Below, piece by piece: positions 14,333-21,305 of a stretch of DNA of 23,041 nucleotides. The notes under the pieces are model-generated. The model was not told the origin of the DNA and ran no database searches. It saw nothing but the letters and a program-made list of their open reading frames with translations. Within the stretch, counting starts at the first letter, position 1, and the number at the start of each line of letters is the position of its first letter. The position numbers and the translations under genes are program-made. The stretch is from an uncultured Ruminococcus sp. GTDB taxonomy: Bacteria; Bacillota; Clostridia; Oscillospirales; Ruminococcaceae. The stretch is taken from assembly GCA_902772615.1 (NCBI GenBank), contig CACYBC010000124.1, forward strand, positions 1-23,041. The letters run 5' to 3'.

Positions 14333-16267
14333 TCAGTGAACTTCGCTTCCTGCCGGCACGTCAGCATCCACGAACACTGCCTTCGGCACTCCGTCAGTCT
14401 CGCTGCAGAGAAGCATTCCCTCGCTCTCTATTCCGCGGAAATTATGAGGTGCAAGGTTGACCACGCAGATGATCTTCTTTCCTTTCAGATCCTCAGGCGT
14501 GTACTGCTTTGCTATTCCGGATACTATGATGCGTTCTCTTTCTCCATCGAACAGTTTGAGCTTGAGCAGCTTGTCTGCCTTGGGCACCTTCTCGCAGTCA
14601 AGTACTTCGCATACTCTGAGCTCCGTTTTACCGAAATCATCTATGCTTATTGTCTCCTTGTGCTCGAGTTTCGGCAGTTCGGGCACTTTATACTTGTTCT
14701 GGATCTCTTCGACTTTAGCCGCGATCACTTCAGGATCCAGTCGCGCGAACAGGATCTCCGGACTGTCCGTGACCTTGTTTCCGCTGGGATACAGCCCGAA
14801 CTCATTCATGCTGTCCAGGCTTCGGTGCTCCGCGTTGAGCTGACCGAGGATCTTTTCAGAAGTTGACGGCATGAAGCTCTTAAGCAGAGAAGCGCCGATC
14901 ACGATGCCTTCCACGAGATTATACAGGACCGTCTTGAGCCTTGAAGCGCTTTCGGGATCCTTGGCGAGCCTCCAGGGTTCTGTCTCGTCGATGTACTTGT
15001 TGCAGCGGCGGAAGATCTCAAATATCGCCGATATCGCATCCGCGACCCTTAGCACATCCATCCTCTCCTGTACCCTGCTGACGCTCGAGAGGATCGTCTG
15101 CTTGAACTCACTGTCCGGGTCCGCTTCCGCTCCTGCATCTTCGACCAGTCCGCCAAAGTATCTGTTGGTCATGGCGATGGTCCTGTTCACGAGGTTTCCG
15201 AGTATGTTCGCCAGATCCGTATTCACTCTCTCCGTGATAAGATCCCATGTGATGGTACCGTCATTCTCAAACGGAGTCTCATGAAGCACGAAGTATCTGA
15301 TGGCGTCTACTCCGAACAGTTCCACCAGATCATCGGCATACATAACGTTACCGGTCGATTTAGACATCTTGCCGCCTGACATCAGCAGCCACGGATGCCC
15401 GAACACCTGCTTCGGAAGCGGTATATCCAGACTCATAAGGAATATCGGCCAGTAGATCGTATGGAATCTCACTATGTCCTTGCCGATCAGGTGCAGATCG
15501 GCAGGCCAGTACTTCTTATAGAGATCTCCGCTGTTGCCGTCCACATCATATCCTAGACCAGTGACGTAGTTGCTGAGTGCATCCAGCCACACGTACACCA
15601 CATGTCCCTCGTCAAAGTCCACAGGAATGCCCCACTTGAAGGAACTCCTGGATACGCAGAGGTCCTGCAGCCCGGGAAGAAGGAAGTTGTTCATCATCTC
15701 ATTCTTCCTGGAGACCGGCTGAATGAATTCAGGATGCGTATTTATGTAATCGATAAGTCTGTCGGCATACTTGCTCATGCGGAAGAAATAAGCCTCTTCC
15801 TTTGCCCTGACAACAGGGCGTCCGCACTCTGGGCACTTGCCGTCCACGACCTGTGAATCAGTCCAGAAGGATTCGTCAGGCGTGCAGTACCACCCTTCAT
15901 AATAACCCTTGTAGATGTCGCCCTTCTCGTACATCTTGCGGAACATCTTCCGGACCTGCTCTTCGTGATCCTCATCCGTTGTCCTGATGAACTTGTCATA
16001 TGTGGTGTCCATCAGATCCCAGATGTCCTTGATCACTCCGGCGACCTGGTCAACATATTCCTTCGGAGACATGCCGGCAGCAATAGCCTTCTGTTCGATC
16101 TTCTCCCCGTGCTCGTCGGTCCCGGTCTGGAACCTGACATCAAATCCCTGTTCCCTGCGGAAACGGGCGATAGCGTCTGCAAGGACTATCTCATACGTAT
16201 TGCCTATATGAGGCTTTGCGGACGCATATGCGATCGCAGTCGTTATATAATAGGGCTTTTTCTCCAT
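14333..16267 (-). CDS. metG: Methionyl-tRNA synthetase with C-terminal tRNA-binding domain
   Basis: This enzyme of about 644 residues charges tRNA-Met with methionine, for both initiation and elongation. Seen in order are the HIGH-type motif PHIGNTY (about 19-25), a Cys cluster YCTPDES...KCPECGRP in the connective peptide, KMSKS (about 300-304), the anticodon helix bundle, and a C-terminal EMAPII/Trbp111-like tRNA-binding domain (last 105 residues, with 'KVPKADKLLKLKLFDGE' and 'NLAPHNFRGIESEGM'). I chose the ATG at 16267 (MEKKPYYITT). The frame stays open to an ATG at 16351, but that 28-codon extension contains the promoter, so it cannot be translated from it. The leader is about 31 bases, too short for a T-box or S-box. 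Confidence 0.97.
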   Translation of the reverse strand: MEKKPYYITTAIAYASAKPHIGNTYEIVLADAIARFRREQGFDVRFQTGTDEHGEKIEQKAIAAGMSPKEYVDQVAGVIKDIWDLMDTTYDKFIRTTDEDHEEQVRKMFRKMYEKGDIYKGYYEGWYCTPDESFWTDSQVVDGKCPECGRPVVRAKEEAYFFRMSKYADRLIDYINTHPEFIQPVSRKNEMMNNFLLPGLQDLCVSRSSFKWGIPVDFDEGHVVYVWLDALSNYVTGLGYDVDGNSGDLYKKYWPADLHLIGKDIVRFHTIYWPIFLMSLDIPLPKQVFGHPWLLMSGGKMSKSTGNVMYADDLVELFGVDAIRYFVLHETPFENDGTITWDLITERVNTDLANILGNLVNRTIAMTNRYFGGLVEDAGAEADPDSEFKQTILSSVSRVQERMDVLRVADAISAIFEIFRRCNKYIDETEPWRLAKDPESASRLKTVLYNLVEGIVIGASLLKSFMPSTSEKILGQLNAEHRSLDSMNEFGLYPSGNKVTDSPEILFARLDPEVIAAKVEEIQNKYKVPELPKLEHKETISIDDFGKTELRVCEVLDCEKVPKADKLLKLKLFDGERERIIVSGIAKQYTPEDLKGKKIICVVNLAPHNFRGIESEGMLLCSETDGVPKAVFVDADVPAGSEVH

Positions 16268-16304
16268 CTGTAAATCGATCCCTTCTGTAATTATCAGCCT
16301 TTTA

Positions 16305-16333
16305 ATTGTATTCTTTAGTTCCTTGTTTGGCAA
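16305..16333 (-). promoter_or_regulatory. Sigma-A-type promoter of metG
   Basis: Minus strand TTGCCA (16328-16333), 17 bases, TACAAT (16305-16310); both boxes differ from consensus by one base. The expected start of transcription is about 16298, downstream of the alternative ATG at 16351, so it decides the metG start. Confidence 0.8.
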
Positions 16334-16357
16334 CACGTATGCCATGTCCAAACAAAG

Positions 16358-16382
16358 AACGGGAGCTTTGAAAGCCCCCGTT
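16358..16382 (-). terminator. Intrinsic terminator after the sppA-RDD-unknown operon
   Basis: AACGGGAGCTT (16358-16368) pairs with AAGCCCCCGTT (16372-16382) with one mismatch and a 3-base loop. On the minus strand the tail is CTTTGTTTGG, a broken T-run, so some read-through into metG is likely. Confidence 0.7.
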
Positions 16383-16402
16383 TTATCATATACAGGCTCC
16401 TG

Positions 16403-17098
16403 TCACGTTTCCTGTGTGATGTACCTTACTGAATAGATATGGTATTCTCCGCTCTCCTTGAGCAGGATATACTCCATCCTCTTCACGACACGCTGTTCCC
16501 CGTCACCGCCCGGGCCTCCTATAACGGATCCCTGGTCTGCGTATGACAGATACTCCACCGTTAAAGTCCTGGTGCTTCCGCTGGTATCGATGTCGCTTAT
16601 GCGGGGATAGTAGTTCCCGCTCAGGCTGGTGAAAGGAACTATGTAGCACTGGCTCTCGGAATCGTACTCAAAAGTGACATCTCCATCCGAAAATGTCGCG
16701 TGCCTCGGCAGTCTGCCGGAGCCGAAAAGCCTTTTATAGTATCTGTCCACATCAAGGACAGGTATCAGTATCTGCCCTTCACTGGTCCTGACGTATTTGG
16801 AGGTGTTCTCATTGTAGATGACAGCCCTGATGGCTGCCTCTTCCAGTATCGCAGCTTTTGCCTTTTCCGTGCTCTCAAACGGTGCCGGATCGAGTGCAAC
16901 CAGCGGAGCGATTATCTTCGCAAACTCAGCCTTCTGTACGTCATCGTTTGTGATCGCACGGATCCTGCCTATAACAACGGATGCAATGGAGATGACACCG
17001 ACAAACGCGAGCAGCAGAAAAACCGCGCCGCGGAACTGCCTTGCTCTCCGCCGTCTTATCTTTATCTTCTCTGCTTTTGTATGTTTTACTCTTGCCAT
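16403..17098 (-). CDS. Unknown single-pass membrane protein
   Basis: 231 residues. I do not recognise a named family. A very basic N-terminus (KAEKIKIRRRRARQFRG) leads into one membrane helix (about 24-43), and the remainder (about 45-231) should lie outside the cell. That domain alternates short helices and strands ('YIVPFTSLSGNYYPRISDID', 'RTLTVEYLSYAD', 'VVKRMEYILLKESGEYHIYSV'), consistent with a small alpha/beta fold like those of NTF2- or PepSY-like extracellular domains; this is inference only. GAGG lies just before the ATG, 18 bases after the RDD stop. It is the last gene of the sppA-RDD operon, which suggests an envelope role. Confidence 0.85.
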   Translation of the reverse strand: MARVKHTKAEKIKIRRRRARQFRGAVFLLLAFVGVISIASVVIGRIRAITNDDVQKAEFAKIIAPLVALDPAPFESTEKAKAAILEEAAIRAVIYNENTSKYVRTSEGQILIPVLDVDRYYKRLFGSGRLPRHATFSDGDVTFEYDSESQCYIVPFTSLSGNYYPRISDIDTSGSTRTLTVEYLSYADQGSVIGGPGGDGEQRVVKRMEYILLKESGEYHIYSVRYITQET

Positions 17099-17116
17099 GA
17101 CTGTCCTCTTCGGAGA

Positions 17117-17920
17117 TCAGACAGATCCGGTATCCTGCTCCTGTACAGGTGCCGGAACGGAAGGTATCTGTGCAGGATCTGCCTTGATCTCTTCTTTTAT
17201 GGTTTTACTGACGTTCACTGTATATACGACTTCGGTATCTGCCAGCCTGTCATAGAGCGGCAGGTGCTCCTTGCCAAGGATCATCAGGTCTCCCACGATA
17301 CACACGGAAGAGATGAATTTACCAAATGTCTCCCGGAAAACAACCGTCCACAGATCCGGCCCTTCAAAGGACTCGCTGCTGATCAGCTTTAATCTGAGAG
17401 CTTTCTTTCCCAGTGTCTTCTGGAATCTCCACTCGGAGATAACAAAGTATATCTTCTGAGCTATGTAAATGAGGACCGTTCTCAGCTTTACGCTGAAAAA
17501 GAACGGTTCATTAAGGCGGTCCGTAAAGAGCCCTACAACAAACAGCAGTACTGCCCAGCATACAGTTGCGGCAACAGCATCGATCAGAAACGCAAACAGT
17601 CTGGGCCAGAAACCGGCCCTGTCTCCCGCGGGTTCTCCGCTTCCGTCCGTGCGCTGTCTGTTTATCCCTTCCGAAGACTGCTGCGAGTACGGAGAAACAT
17701 ATCCGCTTTCCGTCGCCGGCACTTCGAGCGGTATGCTCCCGTCATTAACGGGACCGAACGGATCCGGGGCGGTATAAGTATTCTCATCAGACAGTGCGTC
17801 CTGTACCGGCTGGATCACAGTGTTCATCGCCTTCTCTGCAGAGACTTCTGCTTCCGCGGTGATCTCCTCCGTTTCAGAGATTGCTGCTTCCGTGGTACTG
17901 ACTTCAAGGATCTCATTCAT
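17117..17920 (-). CDS. RDD family membrane protein with long acidic N-terminal extension
   Basis: 267 residues. The RDD domain (about 102-236) has the opening motif FWPRLFAFLIDAV with Arg107 and Asp114, three hydrophobic segments (about 108-132, 146-162 and 196-216), a Gly-Lys-Lys-x-x-Leu-Arg-Leu stretch and the typical end LYDRLADTEVVY. Some RDD proteins have been linked to ion transport, but most are uncharacterised. The first 100 residues are a Glu/Thr/Pro/Ser-rich, probably disordered tail, which is longer than usual. It starts 8 bases inside the end of sppA, so it is translationally coupled to a membrane protease that may act with it. Confidence 0.88.
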   Translation of the reverse strand: MNEILEVSTTEAAISETEEITAEAEVSAEKAMNTVIQPVQDALSDENTYTAPDPFGPVNDGSIPLEVPATESGYVSPYSQQSSEGINRQRTDGSGEPAGDRAGFWPRLFAFLIDAVAATVCWAVLLFVVGLFTDRLNEPFFFSVKLRTVLIYIAQKIYFVISEWRFQKTLGKKALRLKLISSESFEGPDLWTVVFRETFGKFISSVCIVGDLMILGKEHLPLYDRLADTEVVYTVNVSKTIKEEIKADPAQIPSVPAPVQEQDTGSV

Positions 17921-18845
17921 GATACATTACCCTGCCGTTTCTCTTATCGAGAAGCTCCTTCAGCTCATCGATCTCGTTTTTGCCGAACAGTCCTCCCGGG
18001 AGCTGACGGAGGATGGCGCTGATGATATCCTCATCTGCCACATCCGGCGCAAGAATCGTATAGACCCCAAGCTGATCCTCAAAATCCAGCAATGCATCGT
18101 CGTACTCTTTGATCCCGTCGATCAGTCCGTTCTGAAGAGCCTGTGTAGCAGTATATGATCTTCCGTCAGCGATCTTCCTCAGGGTCTCTCTGTCGTAGCC
18201 TCTTGATTTCTGTACGATGTCGAGGAATCTCTCGTAATGCTCATCGATCTGGCTCTGGAATATCGCCCTCTGTTCTTCGGTCATGGCATTGTACATATTG
18301 CCCATCGCTTTGTTGTCGGATGATCTTATATAATCCACCTTGACCCCAAGTTTGCCGGCGAGTTCGGACACATCCATCATTTCCATATAAACTCCGATCG
18401 AACCTACATCCGCAGTTCTTTCGGCATAGATCTCATCGGCGGCACTTGCAATATAGTAAGCTCCAGAACACATCATGCTGAGGCACGATGCAACTATGGG
18501 ACGCCCCGTAAGTTCTTTATACTCCATCAGGGCCTGATAGATCTTATCGCTGTCATATACGGCTCCTCCGGGGGAATCTATTTCGATGAACAATCCCTTG
18601 TTGTGCCTGTCTGCAGCTATCTGATCAAGATAATCGCAGATAGAGAATGTCGAAAGAGACGTCTCATTCCCGAAGATGTCATATGATGTCTCTCCGATCG
18701 TGCCGCTTATCCAGATAACCGAGATATATGATCCTACATATGTATCTTTACCGCCGAAAAAGCCGGACTGCTTTATTCCGACGATCCCGACTGCAAGGAT
18801 CAGCAGGCATGATATTATGATAGTAATGAACTGTTTCTTTTTCAT
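17913..18845 (-). CDS. sppA: Signal peptide peptidase SppA (S49 serine protease)
   Basis: This 310-residue single-pass membrane protease trims signal peptides and other peptides left in or near the membrane. The N-terminal helix is at about 6-24. The S49 core contains 'FIEIDSPGG', the nucleophile Ser127 in CSGAYYIAS, 'DVGSIGVYME' and the general base Lys179 in NKAMGNMY. The Ser-to-Lys spacing of 52 equals that of Bacillus subtilis SppA (Ser147/Lys199), so it looks active. The Shine-Dalgarno site is weak: AAAGG lies about 14 bases before the ATG. It heads a three-gene operon with the RDD protein and an unknown one-TM protein. Confidence 0.95.
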   Translation of the reverse strand: MKKKQFITIIISCLLILAVGIVGIKQSGFFGGKDTYVGSYISVIWISGTIGETSYDIFGNETSLSTFSICDYLDQIAADRHNKGLFIEIDSPGGAVYDSDKIYQALMEYKELTGRPIVASCLSMMCSGAYYIASAADEIYAERTADVGSIGVYMEMMDVSELAGKLGVKVDYIRSSDNKAMGNMYNAMTEEQRAIFQSQIDEHYERFLDIVQKSRGYDRETLRKIADGRSYTATQALQNGLIDGIKEYDDALLDFEDQLGVYTILAPDVADEDIISAILRQLPGGLFGKNEIDELKELLDKRNGRVMYHE

Positions 18846-18880
18846 TGAGCAAATAATAACCTTTCGTTAAGTCACGGATA

Positions 18881-18908
18881 ATTATACTATTATTGGCGTT
18901 TTTTGCAA
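18881..18908 (-). promoter_or_regulatory. Sigma-A-type promoter of the sppA operon
   Basis: Minus strand TTGCAA (18903-18908), 16 bases, TATAAT (18881-18886). The -35 box is part of the 10-base palindrome TTTTGCAAAA (18901-18910). Confidence 0.75.
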
Positions 18909-18912
18909 AATC

Positions 18913-18958
18913 TCACGCGTCCCGCGGACTTCCGCAGCACAGCCGGATCCCCGCGTGA
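18913..18958. other. Long stem-loop upstream of the sppA promoter
   Basis: TCACGCG (18913-18919) pairs with CGCGTGA (18952-18958), enclosing a smaller GCGG-ACTT-CCGC hairpin (18924-18935). It lies in the 268-base gap between the divergent sppA and lipoprotein genes. No coding sequence fits this gap convincingly. It could be an upstream regulatory site, the end of a small minus-strand RNA (a GATTTTG tail follows on that strand), or chance in GC-rich sequence. Confidence 0.35.
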
Positions 18959-19048
18959 TCCGCCGTCTGCGTAATGCTTCTTTCTTTATCAGCCAGGACC
19001 TTGGCTCTTTCTTCAGGCGCCGTCTCTCCCTCCGGTATCCTCTCTTTG

Positions 19049-19057
19049 TGATATAAT
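19049..19057 (+). promoter_or_regulatory. Extended -10 promoter of the orphan lipoprotein gene
   Basis: TGATATAAT: a perfect TATAAT (19052-19057) preceded by the TG of an extended -10. No good -35 is seen 16-18 bases upstream, as is usual for extended -10 promoters. The expected start of transcription is near 19064. Confidence 0.65.
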
Positions 19058-19113
19058 AGTCACGGGAACGGCGGCATCCGTCTTCCGACAAATTCTGTTT
19101 GCAGGTTCAATAA

Positions 19114-19635
19114 ATGACAGTCATATCTCTGAAAAAAGCAATATGTCTGCTCTCGGTTCTGCTTCTTATGGTATCGCTTGTTTCCTGCGGGAAAAGCAAA
19201 CAGCCCGAGGAAGCTGAGGAGATCATTCTTGAACCGATCCCGTCCACACCCACACACAGCGGAAAGGATATAAAGGGATCTCCTTTCGTGGGCAGTTTTT
19301 CCTGCAGCTGGTCAGCTCTTGACCACAGTTCCACAGATGATGACAGCTGGAAAGGCAGAGTATCTTCTCTTGTGATCAAGGAGGATGGAACTTTCAGCCT
19401 TCGATTTGACTCTCTCTCCGGAAGCGGCAACGTAATCATGACAAGCGTCAGCGGCACGGTCAGTGTAAGGGATGACGAGGCCGAATGCAGGATCACGGAT
19501 CGTGAGTCCGATGACTTCCTCGGTTCAGACGTTACTTCCTTTTCCCTGTCTCTCATAGATTCGGACGAACTTCGATTCTTTGGCGATCAGCTCGGTGCCG
19601 TCGTGAACAGGGACATTTTTTCCAGGGAGTTCTAA
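19114..19635 (+). CDS. Orphan lipoprotein of unknown function
   Basis: 173 residues. A signal peptide (KKAICLLSVLLLMVSLVSC) ends in the lipobox LVSC, so Cys25 should be lipidated and the protein anchored outside the cell. A linker rich in Glu and Pro follows, then a Ser/Asp-rich domain (about 55-173) with regular strand-like stretches ('SLVIKEDGTFSLRFDSL', 'VIMTSVSGTVSVRDDEAECRI', 'SFSLSLIDSDELRFFGDQL'). This rhythm resembles the lipocalin-like 'dGTf...' lipoproteins of Bacillota, but I cannot name a family. It has its own extended -10 promoter, a modest AGG ribosome site 9 bases before the ATG and its own terminator, so it is monocistronic. Confidence 0.85.
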   Translation: MTVISLKKAICLLSVLLLMVSLVSCGKSKQPEEAEEIILEPIPSTPTHSGKDIKGSPFVGSFSCSWSALDHSSTDDDSWKGRVSSLVIKEDGTFSLRFDSLSGSGNVIMTSVSGTVSVRDDEAECRITDRESDDFLGSDVTSFSLSLIDSDELRFFGDQLGAVVNRDIFSREF

Positions 19636-19658
19636 GTTATTAACAACGATATATAACG

Positions 19659-19691
19659 AAAAGCCATCAGTCTTGTCGACCGATGGCTTTT
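19659..19691. terminator. Bidirectional terminator between the lipoprotein gene and pncB
   Basis: AAAAGCCATC (19659-19668) pairs perfectly with GATGGCTTTT (19682-19691) around a 13-base loop, giving T-runs on both strands for these converging genes. Confidence 0.9.
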
Positions 19692-19697
19692 CTTGTC

Positions 19698-21149
19698 TCA
19701 TTCCTTATGATTGCTTCCTTCATAGAGGAGCTCTGTCTTTATGTCGTACAGTTTCTGAGAAAGATCGACATAGTAACCGTGCGGGTTCTCAAATCTCTTA
19801 ACCTCATCCCAGAGAGAATCGACTTCCTTCATGCAGTATTCCCTTATCTGCTTCATGTCGGGAAGATCATACACCAGTTTTCCGTCCTTGAACACCTGCA
19901 CCATCAGTTCTCTTGCGGTGAAATTCTCCACTGTTTTCTTCTTCCATGGATTGTGCTGATCAAAGATCGTAAGAGGCTCATTCTCATCTATAGTCTCATC
20001 ATGCACACAGATCTGATCTGCGATCGCTTTTCCCGTCTCCTTGTCATACAGACGGTAGATCTTCTTGAAGTGCGGGGTCGTTATCTTGATGACATTCTCG
20101 CTTATCTTGATCCTGGGATGAACGATACCGTCGGCGTCCTCTATGGCAGCAAGCTTGTATACTCCTCCGAGTATCGGGTCGCTCTTGGCCGTAATGAGTC
20201 TCTCACCAACGCCGAAACTGTCAACGCAGCCTCCCTGCGCGATAAGGTCTGTGATCAGATACTCGTCCAGCGCATTGCTGATGACGATCTTGCATTCCTG
20301 AAGTCCGTTCTCATCAAGTATCTCCCTCGTGCGTCTCGTAAGGTACGCCAGGTCTCCGGAGTCGATCCTGACGGAGCACTTATGAACACCCATCGGCCAC
20401 AGAACTTCCTTGAAAGCTCTCATGGCATTGGGCAGTCCGCTGTTCAGCACATCATATGTGTCTATCAGCAGGCATGCATTCTGCGGATACTGCTCGCAGT
20501 ATGTCTTGAATGCCGTGTATTCATCATCAAATATCTGCACCCAGCTGTGTGCCATCGTGCCCAGAGCCGGGATATCATAATCCTTTCCGGTGAGCGTGCA
20601 GCTTGTTCCTGCGCATCCTGCGATATAGGATGCCCTGGCGCCGTAATAAGCCGCGGAAGCCCCATGGGCTCTTCTGGCTCCGAACTCCATGACAGGCCTT
20701 CCCTGCGCTGCCCTGACTATCCTGTTGGACTTTGTTGCAATAAGAGACTGATGGTTGATGCAAAGCAGCAGAAACGTCTCAAGTATCTGTGCTTCCACAG
20801 TCCTCGCCCTCACAGTGAGAAGAGGCTCCCCGGGGAACACTACCGTTCCTTCAGGCACAGCCCATATATCTCCTGTAAAACGGAAATCTTTCAGACTGTT
20901 CAGCCACTCTTCAGAAAAGCACTTCTGTGCTCTCAGGTACTCGATGTCGCTCTCATCAAAGTGAAAATCCCTGACATAGTTTGCTATCTCATCCAGTCCG
21001 GCTGCTATGACATAACCACCGCCGTCGGGAACCTCCCTGAAAAAGATGTCAAAAAAAGCGATCCTGTCAGCCAGTCCCGCGGCGGTGAACCCGCTGGCCA
21101 TAGTATATTCGTAGAAGTCGTTTAGAAGCGCAAGGTTCTTCCTGTCCAT
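19698..21149 (-). CDS. pncB: Nicotinate phosphoribosyltransferase
   Basis: This 483-residue enzyme joins nicotinate to PRPP (with ATP) to give nicotinate mononucleotide, the committed step of NAD salvage from nicotinic acid. Family markers are LLNDFYEYTMASG at the N-terminus, 'VMEFGARRAHG' (154-163) in the substrate site, GTMAHSW with the phosphorylated His201, 'LLIDTYDVL' and 'VRIDSGDLAYL'. Length is normal for the long bacterial form. An extended -10 promoter lies upstream and a purine-rich site (GAGGG) precedes the ATG. No NAD-biosynthesis neighbours are present, so it stands alone between two terminators. Confidence 0.96.
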   Translation of the reverse strand: MDRKNLALLNDFYEYTMASGFTAAGLADRIAFFDIFFREVPDGGGYVIAAGLDEIANYVRDFHFDESDIEYLRAQKCFSEEWLNSLKDFRFTGDIWAVPEGTVVFPGEPLLTVRARTVEAQILETFLLLCINHQSLIATKSNRIVRAAQGRPVMEFGARRAHGASAAYYGARASYIAGCAGTSCTLTGKDYDIPALGTMAHSWVQIFDDEYTAFKTYCEQYPQNACLLIDTYDVLNSGLPNAMRAFKEVLWPMGVHKCSVRIDSGDLAYLTRRTREILDENGLQECKIVISNALDEYLITDLIAQGGCVDSFGVGERLITAKSDPILGGVYKLAAIEDADGIVHPRIKISENVIKITTPHFKKIYRLYDKETGKAIADQICVHDETIDENEPLTIFDQHNPWKKKTVENFTARELMVQVFKDGKLVYDLPDMKQIREYCMKEVDSLWDEVKRFENPHGYYVDLSQKLYDIKTELLYEGSNHKE

Positions 21150-21191
21150 TTTTCCCTCTGTTCTCTCCTTCGTAATAAGTCCTTATCTTGC

Positions 21192-21219
21192 ATTATAGCA
21201 CTGAAGACGGCACATACAA
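21192..21219 (-). promoter_or_regulatory. Promoter of pncB
   Basis: Minus strand TTGTAT (21214-21219), 16 bases, TATAAT (21192-21197), with TG one base before the -10 (extended -10, TGCTATAAT). The palindrome ATAAG-TC-CTTAT (21175-21186) covers the expected start point and may be an operator. Confidence 0.75.
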
Positions 21220-21247
21220 TGTCTCTCACGGCTGATCTCTCTTATGC

Positions 21248-21277
21248 AAAGGCGGCATTCAAAAGAATGCCGCCTTT
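21248..21277 (-). terminator. Terminator of the carboxylesterase gene
   Basis: AAAGGCGGCATTC (21248-21260) pairs perfectly with GAATGCCGCCTTT (21265-21277) around AAAA. It lies 29 bases past the esterase stop. The T-tail is short on both strands. Confidence 0.8.
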
Positions 21278-21305
21278 AACTCTGAAATTATGATGACAGA
21301 AAAAG

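Noticed and set aside
12737..14866. A 709-codon plus-strand open frame opposite the MoaF-like gene and the end of metG.
   Set aside because: It crosses two well-supported minus-strand genes and a terminator, has no ribosome site or promoter, and its composition (rich in Arg, His, Ser, Cys) is that of an antisense shadow.
16268..16402. A T-box or S-box riboswitch ahead of metG.
   Set aside because: The promoter leaves only about 31 bases of leader, and the hairpin at 16358-16382 lies upstream of the promoter and belongs to the preceding operon.
18882..19091. A 69-codon minus-strand frame upstream of sppA.
   Set aside because: Extremely Arg-rich, overlaps both divergent promoters and lacks a ribosome site.
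19683..21125. A 480-codon plus-strand open frame opposite pncB.
   Set aside because: It mirrors pncB almost exactly, starts inside the terminator stem and shows no domain.
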